Shown: piece by piece, positions 27,880 through 34,984 of the stretch
Position numbering within the stretch: the stretch's first letter is position 1
Layout of the letters: the number at the start of each line of letters is the position of its first letter
Source of the DNA: Massilia sp.
Lineage (GTDB): Bacteria > Pseudomonadota > Gammaproteobacteria > Burkholderiales > Burkholderiaceae_D
Direction of reading: 5' to 3'
DNA: 40,392 nt
NCBI GenBank assembly: GCA_028292765.1
Contig: JAQGLR010000515.1
Coordinates: forward strand, 1-40,392
Translations under genes and position numbers: made by a program
Notes under the pieces: generated by a model
What the model saw: only the letters and a program-made list of their open reading frames with translations
Told to the model about the DNA's origin: nothing
Database searches by the model: none

Positions 27880-29271
27880 TCAGTGATGACTCTGGTGGCC
27901 AGTCGGCTTACGAACGGTTACCTCGATGTCCGTCGCCTTCGCGGCGGGCATGGCCTGGCCGCCGGCCGCCTGGCTGCGTACGGCAGCCGGCGGCTCTCCC
28001 TTCCACTCGTAGGCAACCGTGCCCGCCGGGTGCTTGTACCAGCCGGGATCCTTGTAGTCGCCCGGCTTCTGGTCCTTGCGCACTTTCAGGACCGTGAACA
28101 TTCCGCCCATTTCGACGCCGCCGAAGGGCCCCTGGCCCGTCATCATCGGCAGGGTGTTTTCGGGGATCGGCATCTCCATGTCGCCCATCGAACCGCCTTT
28201 GTCGCCCATGACCATGTAGTCCGGGATCAGCCTGGCGATCTTCTCGGCGACACCGCGATGGTCGACGCCGATCAGGGTCGGGACGTCGTGACCCATGGCG
28301 TTCATCGTGTGGTGCGACTTGTGGCAGTGGAAGGCCCAGTCTCCCGGTTCGTCCGCGACGAATTCGATGGCGCGCATCTGGCCCACGGCGACGTCGGTCG
28401 TGACTTCCGGCCAGCGCGACTCGGGACGGGTCCAGCCGCCATCGGTCCCGGTGACCTCGAACTCGTGTCCATGCAGGTGGATCGGATGGTTCGTCATCGT
28501 CAGGTTGCCGGTGCGGATGCGCACGCGGTCGCCCTGGCGGACGTTCATCGTGTCGATGCCCGGGAAGACCCGGCTGTTGAAGGTCCAGATATTAAAGTCG
28601 AGCATTTCGTTGACCTTTGGCGTATAGCTGCCAGGCTCGATGTCATAGGCGTTCAGCAGGAAGACGAAATCGCGGTCCACCGCGTGGTGTTTCGGATTCT
28701 TCGGATGGGTTACCCAGAAGCCCATCATCCCCATCGCCATCTGCACCATCTCGTCGGCATGCGGGTGATACATGAAGGTGCCCGGGCGCCGTGCGACGAA
28801 TTCGTAGACGAAGGTCTTGCCCGGCTGGATGCCGGGCTGGTTCAGGCCCGTGACGCCGTCCATGCCGTTCGGGAGGCGCTGGCCGTGCCAGTGGATGCTC
28901 GTGTGTTCAGGCAGGCGGTTGGTCACGAAGATGCGGACCCGGTCTCCCTCGACCACCTCGATGGTCGGCCCGGGGCTCTGGCCGTTATAACCCCACAGGT
29001 TCGCTTTCATGCCGGGGGCGATCTCACGCACCACCGGTTCGGCAATCAGGTGGAACTCCTTGACGCCCTTATTCATGCGCCACGGCAGCGACCACCCGTT
29101 CAGGGTGACGACCGGGTTGTACGGACGGCCGTTGGGCGGCGCCAGCGGCGCTTGCGTCGCCGCGGTAGTCATGATCGGTGCTTCCGGCAGCGTGGCGGCG
29201 CCCGCACGGCTTACCAGCCCGGCACCGACCAGCGCAGCGGCGCCGGTGAAGAAATCTCGACGCGAATTCAT
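27880..29271 (-). CDS. Tat-exported multicopper oxidase
   Basis: 463-residue periplasmic oxidase expected to oxidise Cu(I) to Cu(II). The Tat signal MNSRRDFFTGAAALVGAG is at the start. All four copper motifs are present: HWHG (His127, His129), YHPHAD (His169, His171), HPIHLHGHEF (His262, His265, His267) and HCHKSHHTMNAM, where Cys316, His321 and Met326 complete the type 1 site. A Met-rich stretch (MVMGDKGGSMGDMEMPIP) near residue 355 may bind substrate copper. AAGGA lies before the ATG at 29271; the frame runs 69 codons further upstream as a shadow in the tolC gene. No second cupredoxin insertion typical of CueO is obvious. Confidence 0.92.
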   Translation of the reverse strand: MNSRRDFFTGAAALVGAGLVSRAGAATLPEAPIMTTAATQAPLAPPNGRPYNPVVTLNGWSLPWRMNKGVKEFHLIAEPVVREIAPGMKANLWGYNGQSPGPTIEVVEGDRVRIFVTNRLPEHTSIHWHGQRLPNGMDGVTGLNQPGIQPGKTFVYEFVARRPGTFMYHPHADEMVQMAMGMMGFWVTHPKNPKHHAVDRDFVFLLNAYDIEPGSYTPKVNEMLDFNIWTFNSRVFPGIDTMNVRQGDRVRIRTGNLTMTNHPIHLHGHEFEVTGTDGGWTRPESRWPEVTTDVAVGQMRAIEFVADEPGDWAFHCHKSHHTMNAMGHDVPTLIGVDHRGVAEKIARLIPDYMVMGDKGGSMGDMEMPIPENTLPMMTGQGPFGGVEMGGMFTVLKVRKDQKPGDYKDPGWYKHPAGTVAYEWKGEPPAAVRSQAAGGQAMPAAKATDIEVTVRKPTGHQSHH

Positions 29272-29299
29272 TGTTGATCCTTCATTACTGATTCCTTGT

Positions 29300-30715
29300 T
29301 TAATGTGCGGGGGCGGCTTCGGCGGAGGAGGACGCGGCCAGCGCCAGGGACGACCCTCCGGTTCCGCTGATAGCGGCCTGCAGGTCCGTGTCGGCGATCC
29401 AGTAGTCGCGCTGCGCTTCGATGGCAGCGTTGACGCCGGCGATCTGCGCGCGCGCATCGGCCAGCAGTTCGAACACACTCATCAGCATGCCGTTATAGCG
29501 AAGCAGGGTCTCTTCCGAGATCTTCTTCCGGAGCGGGACAAGCTCGTCGCGGTAGTGCCTGGCGACGTCATAGGTCGTCCGGTAAGCGGAGTAGGCCTCG
29601 CGCACCTGCGAGCGGGCCAGCGTGGCGGTGTCGGCGGTGCGGTGCACCGACTGCATGTAGATCGCCTCGGCCTTTGCAGTGCGAGCCCCGCCCCAGTCGA
29701 AAATCGGCAGCGCCAGTTCGATTTCGTAGCCGTTCTCGCGAGGAGACCCGGACTTGCTCGAGTTGACGTAGCCGGCGTCGAGGACGTTGATAAAACCGGT
29801 CGCCCTGGTGAGGCCCATCGCGCGCGCGGTCGCCTCCGTGTCCAGCTTCGCCAGGCGCACATCGAGACGCTGCTGCATGGCGATCGCTTCGATATTGCCG
29901 GCATCGCGTGGCGCCGCCGGTAGTTCTGGTAGCTTGTCCGGGAGCTGGAACGCCGTGTTCGCTCCCCAGACACCCATCAGTCGGGTCAGCCGTTCGCGGG
30001 CTGCCGTTGCGTTGTGACGCGTGCGGGCGAGCTGCGCCGTCGCCTCGGCGGAAAAGGCCTGCTCGCGTGCCTGGTCCAGCGCGCTCAGGTTGCCGACCTT
30101 GGTCATGCGCTGGGCCAGCTCGGCGCTTGCCTGGGCTGCCTCCCGGACCTGCTGCGCATAGCGGGCCGCCTGCACTGCCGCGACGGCATTGAAGTAGGCC
30201 TTGCGCGTGTCGGAAGCGAGGCGAACCGCTTCGGTTGCCGCAACAAGCTTGGCGCTTTCGAAGCGCCGGGATTCGATATCGCGGCGGATGGGGATGGTCA
30301 CCAGACCGACCAGGTCGAGCATCACACTGCGCTCGATCTCCGTTTCGCCGCCGCCGGACATGCGGCCAAAGCTGAAGCCTGGATTGCTCATGCGGCCTGC
30401 CTGCACGAGGTCGGCCTCCGCCACACCCAGTTCGGCGAGGGAAGCGCGCAGGCCCCGGTTGTTGAGGAGGGCGATACGTACGGCACTGTCGGCCGACAGC
30501 GGCTGCTTCAGCATTTCAGCAAGCTCGGCCCGGGCAGGCTCGCTCTCGCCAGTTGCTTTCGACAGTCGAATGTCCTGGCCTGTGCGCTCGGCCGTCAAAG
30601 TCGAGACCGCGTCGAGCCCGCCGTCTTTCGAAAAGCTGGCGCAACCGCTCAGAACAAGAACCGCAACGCCTGCGGCAATGGCGCGCAGCGAAGGAATTGG
30701 TGGCTTTATTGTCAT
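29300..30715 (-). CDS. TolC-family outer-membrane lipoprotein of the copper operon
   Basis: 471-residue outer-membrane channel protein with a lipoprotein signal (VAVLVLSGCAS, Cys about residue 25) and two OEP repeats. No RND pump or adaptor belongs to this operon: it sits between a small His-rich protein and the multicopper oxidase. It may exchange with the Cus or Czc systems of the island, or work with the oxidase as in other Burkholderiales operons that pair TolC with a multicopper oxidase. The start at 30715 begins the signal peptide MTIKPPIPSLRAIAAG. Confidence 0.85.
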   Translation of the reverse strand: MTIKPPIPSLRAIAAGVAVLVLSGCASFSKDGGLDAVSTLTAERTGQDIRLSKATGESEPARAELAEMLKQPLSADSAVRIALLNNRGLRASLAELGVAEADLVQAGRMSNPGFSFGRMSGGGETEIERSVMLDLVGLVTIPIRRDIESRRFESAKLVAATEAVRLASDTRKAYFNAVAAVQAARYAQQVREAAQASAELAQRMTKVGNLSALDQAREQAFSAEATAQLARTRHNATAARERLTRLMGVWGANTAFQLPDKLPELPAAPRDAGNIEAIAMQQRLDVRLAKLDTEATARAMGLTRATGFINVLDAGYVNSSKSGSPRENGYEIELALPIFDWGGARTAKAEAIYMQSVHRTADTATLARSQVREAYSAYRTTYDVARHYRDELVPLRKKISEETLLRYNGMLMSVFELLADARAQIAGVNAAIEAQRDYWIADTDLQAAISGTGGSSLALAASSSAEAAPAH

Positions 30716-30727
30716 TGGTGCCTTGGC

Positions 30728-31051
30728 TTAGTCATGTTTGCTGTGATGTTTGCCGTGGTCGGCAACCGGCTGAACGACTGGCTTCGCGGCGGCTACCGGC
30801 GCCGCATGCCCGGCATGCCCGGGGGCTCCGGAGACGGTGTCGTTCGCGGTTCGCCAGGCCTTGTCAGGCCTCGCATCGCCCTGTTCCGGCTCAGGCAGGG
30901 AAACACGCGTCATGGCGGATTCATACAGCGCAGGCGGAACGGCAACGCGTGGGTCTGCCGGGTCGGGCGCGCGGGGGGATTGCTGGGCCAATGTGGAAAC
31001 AGGCACAGCCAGCAGGGCGCCAATCGTGGCGACCCAAAGCTTGAGTTTCAT
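30728..31051 (-). CDS. Small exported protein with His-rich C-terminus
   Basis: 107 residues: signal peptide (MKLKLWVATIGALLAVPVSTLA), then a Pro-rich region with no recognisable domain and a C-terminal His cluster (GHAGHAAP ... ADHGKHHSKHD) that could bind metal. The ATG at 31051 follows GAGG with spacing of seven bases. It precedes the TolC gene by 12 bases in the leftward copper operon. No named family recognised. Confidence 0.65.
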   Translation of the reverse strand: MKLKLWVATIGALLAVPVSTLAQQSPRAPDPADPRVAVPPALYESAMTRVSLPEPEQGDARPDKAWRTANDTVSGAPGHAGHAAPVAAAKPVVQPVADHGKHHSKHD

Positions 31052-31154
31052 GGTCAATCCTCAAAATCGGAAACAGGGCGTGCATAGGCACGCGCGCAGG
31101 CTCAAGAGACGCAACGCCGGCAGCGTTAAACAGCCGGGTCAGCTCTTGTTTCGA

Positions 31155-31583
31155 TCAGGCGGATTGGTGCCGGGGAGGGCGCTGGGGGCCGTCCTGGATG
31201 AAGCCCACGAGCAAAGCCGCAGGCGAAGCGACGGCTGCATCCGAGCCGTCGAATGAAGGAACAGCGAGATCGGTCGATGGCGGTGCGGCCGCGCCGATGC
31301 AGAAAGACGAGCAGGCGCTGCAGGAGCCGTGCGATTGCTTCTCAACATCTGAGACTGATGAGCCCGTATCTGCGGGTAGCTCAGCCGCATGGCTTGCATG
31401 CTCCCCGCCGTGGTGGGCATGCTCGTCAGCCACCACTTCATGATGCGGCACAGACATACCGGCCGGTTCCTGCAACTGGTGATGGACCGGCGCGCAAGAC
31501 ATGCCAAGGCGGCCGGCGACCGCGTGGAGCGGTAGCACGGCAATCAGCAGCCAGAGCAGGAATGTCTTGAAGGTGCGGTTCAT
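31155..31583 (-). CDS. Small exported Cys/His-rich protein heading the copper operon
   Basis: 142 residues: signal peptide (MNRTFKTFLLWLLIAVLPLHAVA), a His-rich middle (VHHQLQEPAGM, EHAHHGGEHASHAAE), a Cys cluster HGSCSACSSFCIGAA and a C-terminal FIQDGPQRPPRHQ tail. The Cys cluster and the tail give it the same plan as CzcI-like/DUF2946-like head proteins. There is no Shine-Dalgarno, and TATACT ends 11 bases before the ATG at 31583, so the message is probably leaderless. Likely periplasmic copper ligand; function otherwise unknown. Confidence 0.7.
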   Translation of the reverse strand: MNRTFKTFLLWLLIAVLPLHAVAGRLGMSCAPVHHQLQEPAGMSVPHHEVVADEHAHHGGEHASHAAELPADTGSSVSDVEKQSHGSCSACSSFCIGAAAPPSTDLAVPSFDGSDAAVASPAALLVGFIQDGPQRPPRHQSA

Positions 31584-31593
31584 GGTCGAGCCG

Positions 31594-31599
31594 AGTATA
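31594..31599 (-). promoter_or_regulatory. -10 box of the leftward copper operon
   Basis: Minus-strand TGATATACT is an extended -10 element (TGN then TATACT), ending 11 bases before the ATG at 31583. The expected start point leaves a leader of about five bases. A weak TTACTG-like -35 lies 18 bp upstream. Confidence 0.5.
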
Positions 31600-31672
31600 T
31601 CACGACAATTTTCGGCCAGTAATGGACTGAAGCCCGGGGTAAAGCCCGGGTGCGTCAGGCAACAAACTCCCC

Positions 31673-31703
31673 TTGACCTTCCTATCCAGGAAGGGTCCAA
31701 AGT
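31673..31703 (+). promoter_or_regulatory. CueR-type copper promoter
   Basis: TTGACC (31673-31678), a 19-bp spacer and CAAAGT (31698-31703). The spacer holds the dyad CCTTCC-TATCCA-GGAAGG (31677-31694). This is the classic CueR operator as at E. coli copA (TTGACCTTCC...GGAAGG). It faces a truncated copper ATPase gene. No cueR gene is in the window. Confidence 0.8.
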
Positions 31704-31738
31704 GAATCCTGTCCACGGCATGACGGGCGCCGGGAGAG

Positions 31739-31936
31739 TTGCACAAGCATCCTGAGCACCAGCACCAGCACCAGCACCAGCACCAGCACCGTGGCCATGG
31801 TCACCATTCGCATTCCGGCCAGATCCGCGTCGGCGCTGGCACAGCGATCGATTCAGGCGGTCCACTGGATGGGGAGGCGTTGCCTTCGGCTGAGAAACCG
31901 TACACCGACCCCGTATGCGGCATGAAAGTCGCGGGC
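31739..31936 (+). pseudogene. 5' fragment of a copper P1B-type ATPase (copA-like)
   Basis: From a TTG start the frame encodes about 65 residues: a His-rich leader (HKHPEHQHQHQ ... HRGHGHHSHSG), a linker, and PYTDPVCGMKVAG, the YHS-type heavy-metal motif at the N-terminus of many copper ATPases. After that the reading frame loses all similarity; none of the TM helices, the CPC motif, DKTG or other ATPase motifs follows. A CueR-type promoter lies 36 bases upstream, intact. The truncation point near 31936 must be a deletion or insertion junction, since unrelated sequence leads straight to the MerR gene. Confidence 0.72.
31757..31789. repeat. (CACCAG)n microsatellite encoding a His-Gln tract
   Basis: Five CACCAG units plus a final CAC encode HQHQHQHQHQH in the truncated copper ATPase. 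Variable in unit number without frameshift; a possible metal-binding tract. No spacers, so not CRISPR. Confidence 0.85.
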
Positions 31937-32147
31937 AGGGAGGAGAACGCGTTGCGGCTGCGCGGGACGGGCGGAATCCACAGGCCGAAGAAACAAGACG
32001 CGCGGGAGCAGCAGGAGGTAAGGCGAAATGCGTTGTCTCCGCCCCCGGTTGGCGCCGCATGCCTCGGGGCGCGCTTCGGATGACGGGTGTTCGTTATGGG
32101 GGCACAAGAGCCGGCGCAGGACTCTCCGGCGAAGGTCGAGATGCCGG
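31937..32147. other. Non-coding junction sequence without assignable gene
   Basis: Sequence between the broken ATPase fragment and the MerR gene. Both strands stay open for short stretches, as in most GC-rich DNA here, but no frame has a ribosome site, a recognisable domain or a start. Probably debris left by the deletion. Confidence 0.5.
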
Positions 32148-32552
32148 TCAGGCAGCCGTCTCGCCGAGCTGCCTCAGGATTTCGCACTGCCCGGCCGGCC
32201 GAGTGGAGTCGCACTGCTTGCGGAGATCGGAAAGCTCCGAATGGAGCATGCGCAGGTCAGCGATCTGGCGGTCAATCTCAAGAATATGCCGGTCGACCAA
32301 CTCGTTGACGCCGCCACACGGCTGCTCGGGACGATCCTGGAACCCGAGCAGGGTGTGCACTTCGTCGAGCGACATGCCCAGCGCGCGGCAGCGTCGAATG
32401 AAGTGGAGGCGATCGATATGGACGGCGTCGTACAGCCGGTAGTTCGCCTGCGACCGGATGGGCGGAGGCAGCAATCCCTTCTGTTCGTAGAACCGAACCG
32501 TCTCCGCCAGGCACCCCGCCAGCTTCGCCAGTTCGCCAATTCGTATGTTCAT
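32148..32552 (-). CDS. cadR: MerR-family Cd/Pb-responsive regulator (CadR/PbrR type)
   Basis: 134-residue activator that distorts promoters with long spacers when metal binds. The N-terminal helix-turn-helix is MNIRIGELAKLAGCLAETVR. Cys79 (EQPCGGVN), Cys114 and Cys123 (RKQCDSTRPAGQCEIL) are the three thiols of the CadR/PbrR group. Cys14 in the DNA-binding domain is also present, as in Cupriavidus PbrR. GGAG lies seven bases before the ATG at 32552. Divergent from the CDF gene, with the target promoter in between. Cd(II) or Pb(II) sensing is a family inference; Zn cannot be excluded. Confidence 0.88.
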   Translation of the reverse strand: MNIRIGELAKLAGCLAETVRFYEQKGLLPPPIRSQANYRLYDAVHIDRLHFIRRCRALGMSLDEVHTLLGFQDRPEQPCGGVNELVDRHILEIDRQIADLRMLHSELSDLRKQCDSTRPAGQCEILRQLGETAA

Positions 32553-32563
32553 GTCATCTCCGC

Positions 32564-32594
32564 TTGACCTTGTAGTAACTAGAGGGATTCTAAT
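32564..32594 (+). promoter_or_regulatory. MerR-type (PbrR/CadR) promoter for the CDF gene
   Basis: TTGACC (32564-32569) and TCTAAT (32589-32594) are spaced by 19 bp, the overlong spacing MerR activators need. The spacer holds the dyad TTGTAG-TAA-CTAGAGGG, closely resembling the PbrA promoter of Cupriavidus metallidurans. It lies between the divergent cadR and CDF genes. Confidence 0.8.
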
Positions 32595-32619
32595 GCACCT
32601 ATTATCCCTGGAGGTGCCA

Positions 32620-33252
32620 ATGTCGTCATGCTGCTCAGGATCGTCTGGTTCCCAACCGTTACCCCCCGACAACCGCTATCGCAAGGTTCTTTGGGTGGCA
32701 TTGTTCGTCAACTTTGCGATGTTCGGGGTCGAGCTGGTCAGCAGCTTTGCGGCCGGCTCCGTGTCCCTGTTGGCCGACTCGGTCGACTTCCTGGGCGATG
32801 CCGGCAACTATGCCGTGACCTTGTTCGTACTGGGCATGGCGGCCGTCTGGCGTTCACGCGCGGCGTATGCCAAGGGTGTCGTCATGGGGGCATTCGGCGT
32901 GCTCGTGCTGGCACGCGCGATGTGGATCGGTTTGAGTAGCCATGTGCCCGAGGCGCAGACGATGGGCGTGGTCAGCCTGCTGGCCTTCGCCGCGAATGCC
33001 TCGGTCGCGTGGCTGTTGTACGCTTTTCGTAACGGCGACGCGAACATGCGTTCCGTGTGGCTGTGCACGCGCAACGACATGATCGGCAACCTTGCGGTCA
33101 TGCTGGCGGCCTTGGGGGTATTTGGCACGAATTCCGGGTGGCCTGATATCGCAGTAGCAAGTGTCATGGCGGTTCTCGGCCTTTCGGCGGCGCGCGACGT
33201 TATTGGGCGTGCTCGTTCGGAAATGCGTAGCTTAACGATTTCCATGTCCTGA
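32620..33252 (+). CDS. Short CDF-family cation transporter with Cys in the transport site
   Basis: 210-residue inner-membrane cation exporter with six predicted TM helices; the C-terminal cytoplasmic domain of typical ~300-residue CDF proteins is absent. TM2 has Asp56 and Asp60 (SVDFLGDAGN), equivalent to Asp45/Asp49 of E. coli YiiP. In TM5 the pair corresponding to His153/Asp157 is Cys149/Asp153 (CTRND). Cys at this position suggests soft metals such as Cd or Pb, which fits control by a CadR/PbrR-type regulator. The N-terminus MSSCC has two more Cys. GGAGG lies five bases before the ATG at 32620. Confidence 0.85.
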   Translation: MSSCCSGSSGSQPLPPDNRYRKVLWVALFVNFAMFGVELVSSFAAGSVSLLADSVDFLGDAGNYAVTLFVLGMAAVWRSRAAYAKGVVMGAFGVLVLARAMWIGLSSHVPEAQTMGVVSLLAFAANASVAWLLYAFRNGDANMRSVWLCTRNDMIGNLAVMLAALGVFGTNSGWPDIAVASVMAVLGLSAARDVIGRARSEMRSLTISMS

Positions 33253-33256
33253 TCAA

Positions 33257-33613
33257 ATGCGCCGTTGGGTCCTCATCCTCATGCTGCTGGTTTATCCGTT
33301 CCAGGTTGCCCTGGCAATGGCGGACGGGTGCTGCGTGGCGACACCCGCGGGCATCACGCATCACAGCACGGGTCAGGACAACAGCCCGGCTGTGGCCGAA
33401 CCCGTGTTCCTGGCCGATGACGCCCGATCGACCCTGGCCGATCCCCACTGCCCGGCATGCGTGTTCGGGCAAATCCCTGGCATCCCCTCGAATGTCGCCG
33501 CCATGCCCGCTGTGGCGCATCACGTGGCCGCGATCGCCTTTGACATCCCCTTCCTGACGTCCGTGCCAGGGAGCCGCCCCGAGCGGCCCAACTGGCCTGC
33601 TGCCGCCAAGTAG
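33257..33613 (+). CDS. CzcI-like small exported Cys/His protein
   Basis: 118 residues: signal peptide (MRRWVLILMLLVYPFQVALA), then MADGCCVAT, a second cluster DPHCPACVFGQ, and a Pro-rich tail ending SRPERPNWPAAAK, as in CzcI proteins. It lies four bases after the CDF stop, so translation is coupled; there is little ribosome site of its own. It precedes czcCBA, although an intrinsic terminator-like structure lies between. Role probably in regulating or sensing divalent metals in the periplasm. Confidence 0.72.
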   Translation: MRRWVLILMLLVYPFQVALAMADGCCVATPAGITHHSTGQDNSPAVAEPVFLADDARSTLADPHCPACVFGQIPGIPSNVAAMPAVAHHVAAIAFDIPFLTSVPGSRPERPNWPAAAK

Positions 33614-33680
33614 CGCGCAGGCCTTCGAATGGCGAGCCGGCCGGCTCGCATGCTCCTGCGCGCCTGACCGATGTTTTTTT
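33613..33680 (+). terminator. Complex hairpin and T-run between CDF/czcI-like genes and czcC
   Basis: Outer arms GCGCGCAGG (33613-33621) and CCTGCGCGC (33655-33663) enclose a perfect 18-bp palindrome GCGAGCCGG/CCGGCTCGC (33632-33649). Seven T residues follow at 33674-33680, directly before the czcC ribosome site. Intrinsic terminator or attenuator. Confidence 0.65.
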
Positions 33681-33691
33681 CAGGAGCACAA

Positions 33692-34984
33692 ATGATTATC
33701 CAACCCAAGCGTCTGCCGACGCTGGTCGCCCTATCCATTGTGGCCTGGTGCTGCGGCGTGGCTGCGCAGCCCCTGGGCAGCATGGCGCCGGGCACCTCTG
33801 CGCCCATCGACTTGCCGGCCGCGATCCGGCTCGCCCTCGAGCAGCCCGGGCTGCGCGCAGCGGCTCACGAAGTCGCCGCGAGCGAAGCAGCCGCCGACCA
33901 GGCGGGCAAGTATCCGAATCCCGAGCTGGAATATCTGCGCGAGGGCCACCGCGCCGGCACACGGACCACCACCGTCCAGATCAAGCAGCCGATCGAGCTC
34001 GGCGGCAAACGGCGCGCACGGGTCGCGCTCGCCGAAGGGGCTGTGGCCCTGGCGCGTACCGAACATGAGGCACGGCGCCAGCAGATCCGCGCCGACGTCA
34101 TCGCCGGTTATTACGCCGTCCTGGTTGCACAGGAAAGGCAGCAGCTGGCACGCTCGCTCATCGAACTGGCCCGCAGGGGTGTGGACGCCGCCAGCAAGCG
34201 CGTCGCGGCCGGGAAGATCTCGCCGATCGACGAGACGAAAGCGCGGCTTGCAGCGAGCGATGCCTCGGTCGAGCTGAACGGGGCCACCGGCGAGCTTGCC
34301 ATCGCGAGGACAAAGCTCGGCGCGCTGATCGGCAAACCGGCGCAATTGTTCACGCTGGCGGCGCAGTACCCGGAGCAGCTTCCCGCGGTGAAGCCGCTCG
34401 CGACATTGCTCGCCGACGTAGGCGAATCGGCCGCCGTGCAGCGCGCACGCCGGCAACTCGCCGCCCAGGTAGCGCAGACGGACGTCGAACGCGCGGTCCG
34501 GATTCCCGATGTGACGATCTCGATCGGCAGTCAACGCGACGACGAGGTTCAGCGCCGGCAGGCGGTGGTCGGCCTGTCGGTGCCGCTTCCGCTGTTCAAC
34601 CGTAACCAGGGCAGCCTCAGCGCGGCGCTGCGTCGGGCCGACAAGGCGCAAGACGAGCTGGCGGCCGTCCAGGTAACGGCCGCGTCGGAATTGGCGGGCG
34701 CATACACCCGGTACGAAGTTGCAAGGGGCGAGGTCGCGCTGCTGCGCCAGGACGTGCTTCCGAACGCCCAATCCGCGTACGAGCTGACCCTGAAGGGCTT
34801 CGAATACGGGAAGTTCCCGTTCCTTGACGTCCTCGATGCGCAGCGCACCTTGTTCCAGTCCCAGTCCCGCTATTGGAAAGCGCTGCTCGAGGCCTGGCGC
34901 GGCTTTGCCGACATCGAGCGCCTGGCAGGCCATGCCAATACAACAGAGCAAAACAGATTAACCGAGCCGGGATCACATCCATGA
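33692..34984 (+). CDS. czcC: TolC-family outer-membrane channel CzcC
   Basis: Outer-membrane component of the Zn/Co/Cd RND efflux system, 430 residues. The signal peptide MIIQPKRLPTLVALSIVAWC is cleaved near VAAQPL, then two OEP repeats follow (about 40-220 and 225-415), the second with FPFLDVLDAQRTLFQSQSRY, a common CzcC C-terminal motif. The ATG at 33692 follows AGGAG by six bases, and that ribosome site lies just after a T-run of an upstream hairpin. The stop overlaps the czcB start (ATGA). Confidence 0.88.
   Translation: MIIQPKRLPTLVALSIVAWCCGVAAQPLGSMAPGTSAPIDLPAAIRLALEQPGLRAAAHEVAASEAAADQAGKYPNPELEYLREGHRAGTRTTTVQIKQPIELGGKRRARVALAEGAVALARTEHEARRQQIRADVIAGYYAVLVAQERQQLARSLIELARRGVDAASKRVAAGKISPIDETKARLAASDASVELNGATGELAIARTKLGALIGKPAQLFTLAAQYPEQLPAVKPLATLLADVGESAAVQRARRQLAAQVAQTDVERAVRIPDVTISIGSQRDDEVQRRQAVVGLSVPLPLFNRNQGSLSAALRRADKAQDELAAVQVTAASELAGAYTRYEVARGEVALLRQDVLPNAQSAYELTLKGFEYGKFPFLDVLDAQRTLFQSQSRYWKALLEAWRGFADIERLAGHANTTEQNRLTEPGSHP

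Noticed and set aside
31078-31093. Hairpin GCGTGC-ATAG-GCACGC as a terminator within the copper operon
   Set aside because: Only a 6-bp stem with a weak following run; too common by chance in this GC content.
31757-31789. CRISPR-like repeat array
   Set aside because: Contiguous 6-bp units without spacers, lying in a coding frame as His-Gln codons.
31853-32107. Minus-strand frame starting with a hydrophobic SPYLLLLPRVLFL stretch, reminiscent of an ABC permease N-terminus
   Set aside because: Too short, no further TM helices, no ribosome site; resemblance is to one hydrophobic segment only.
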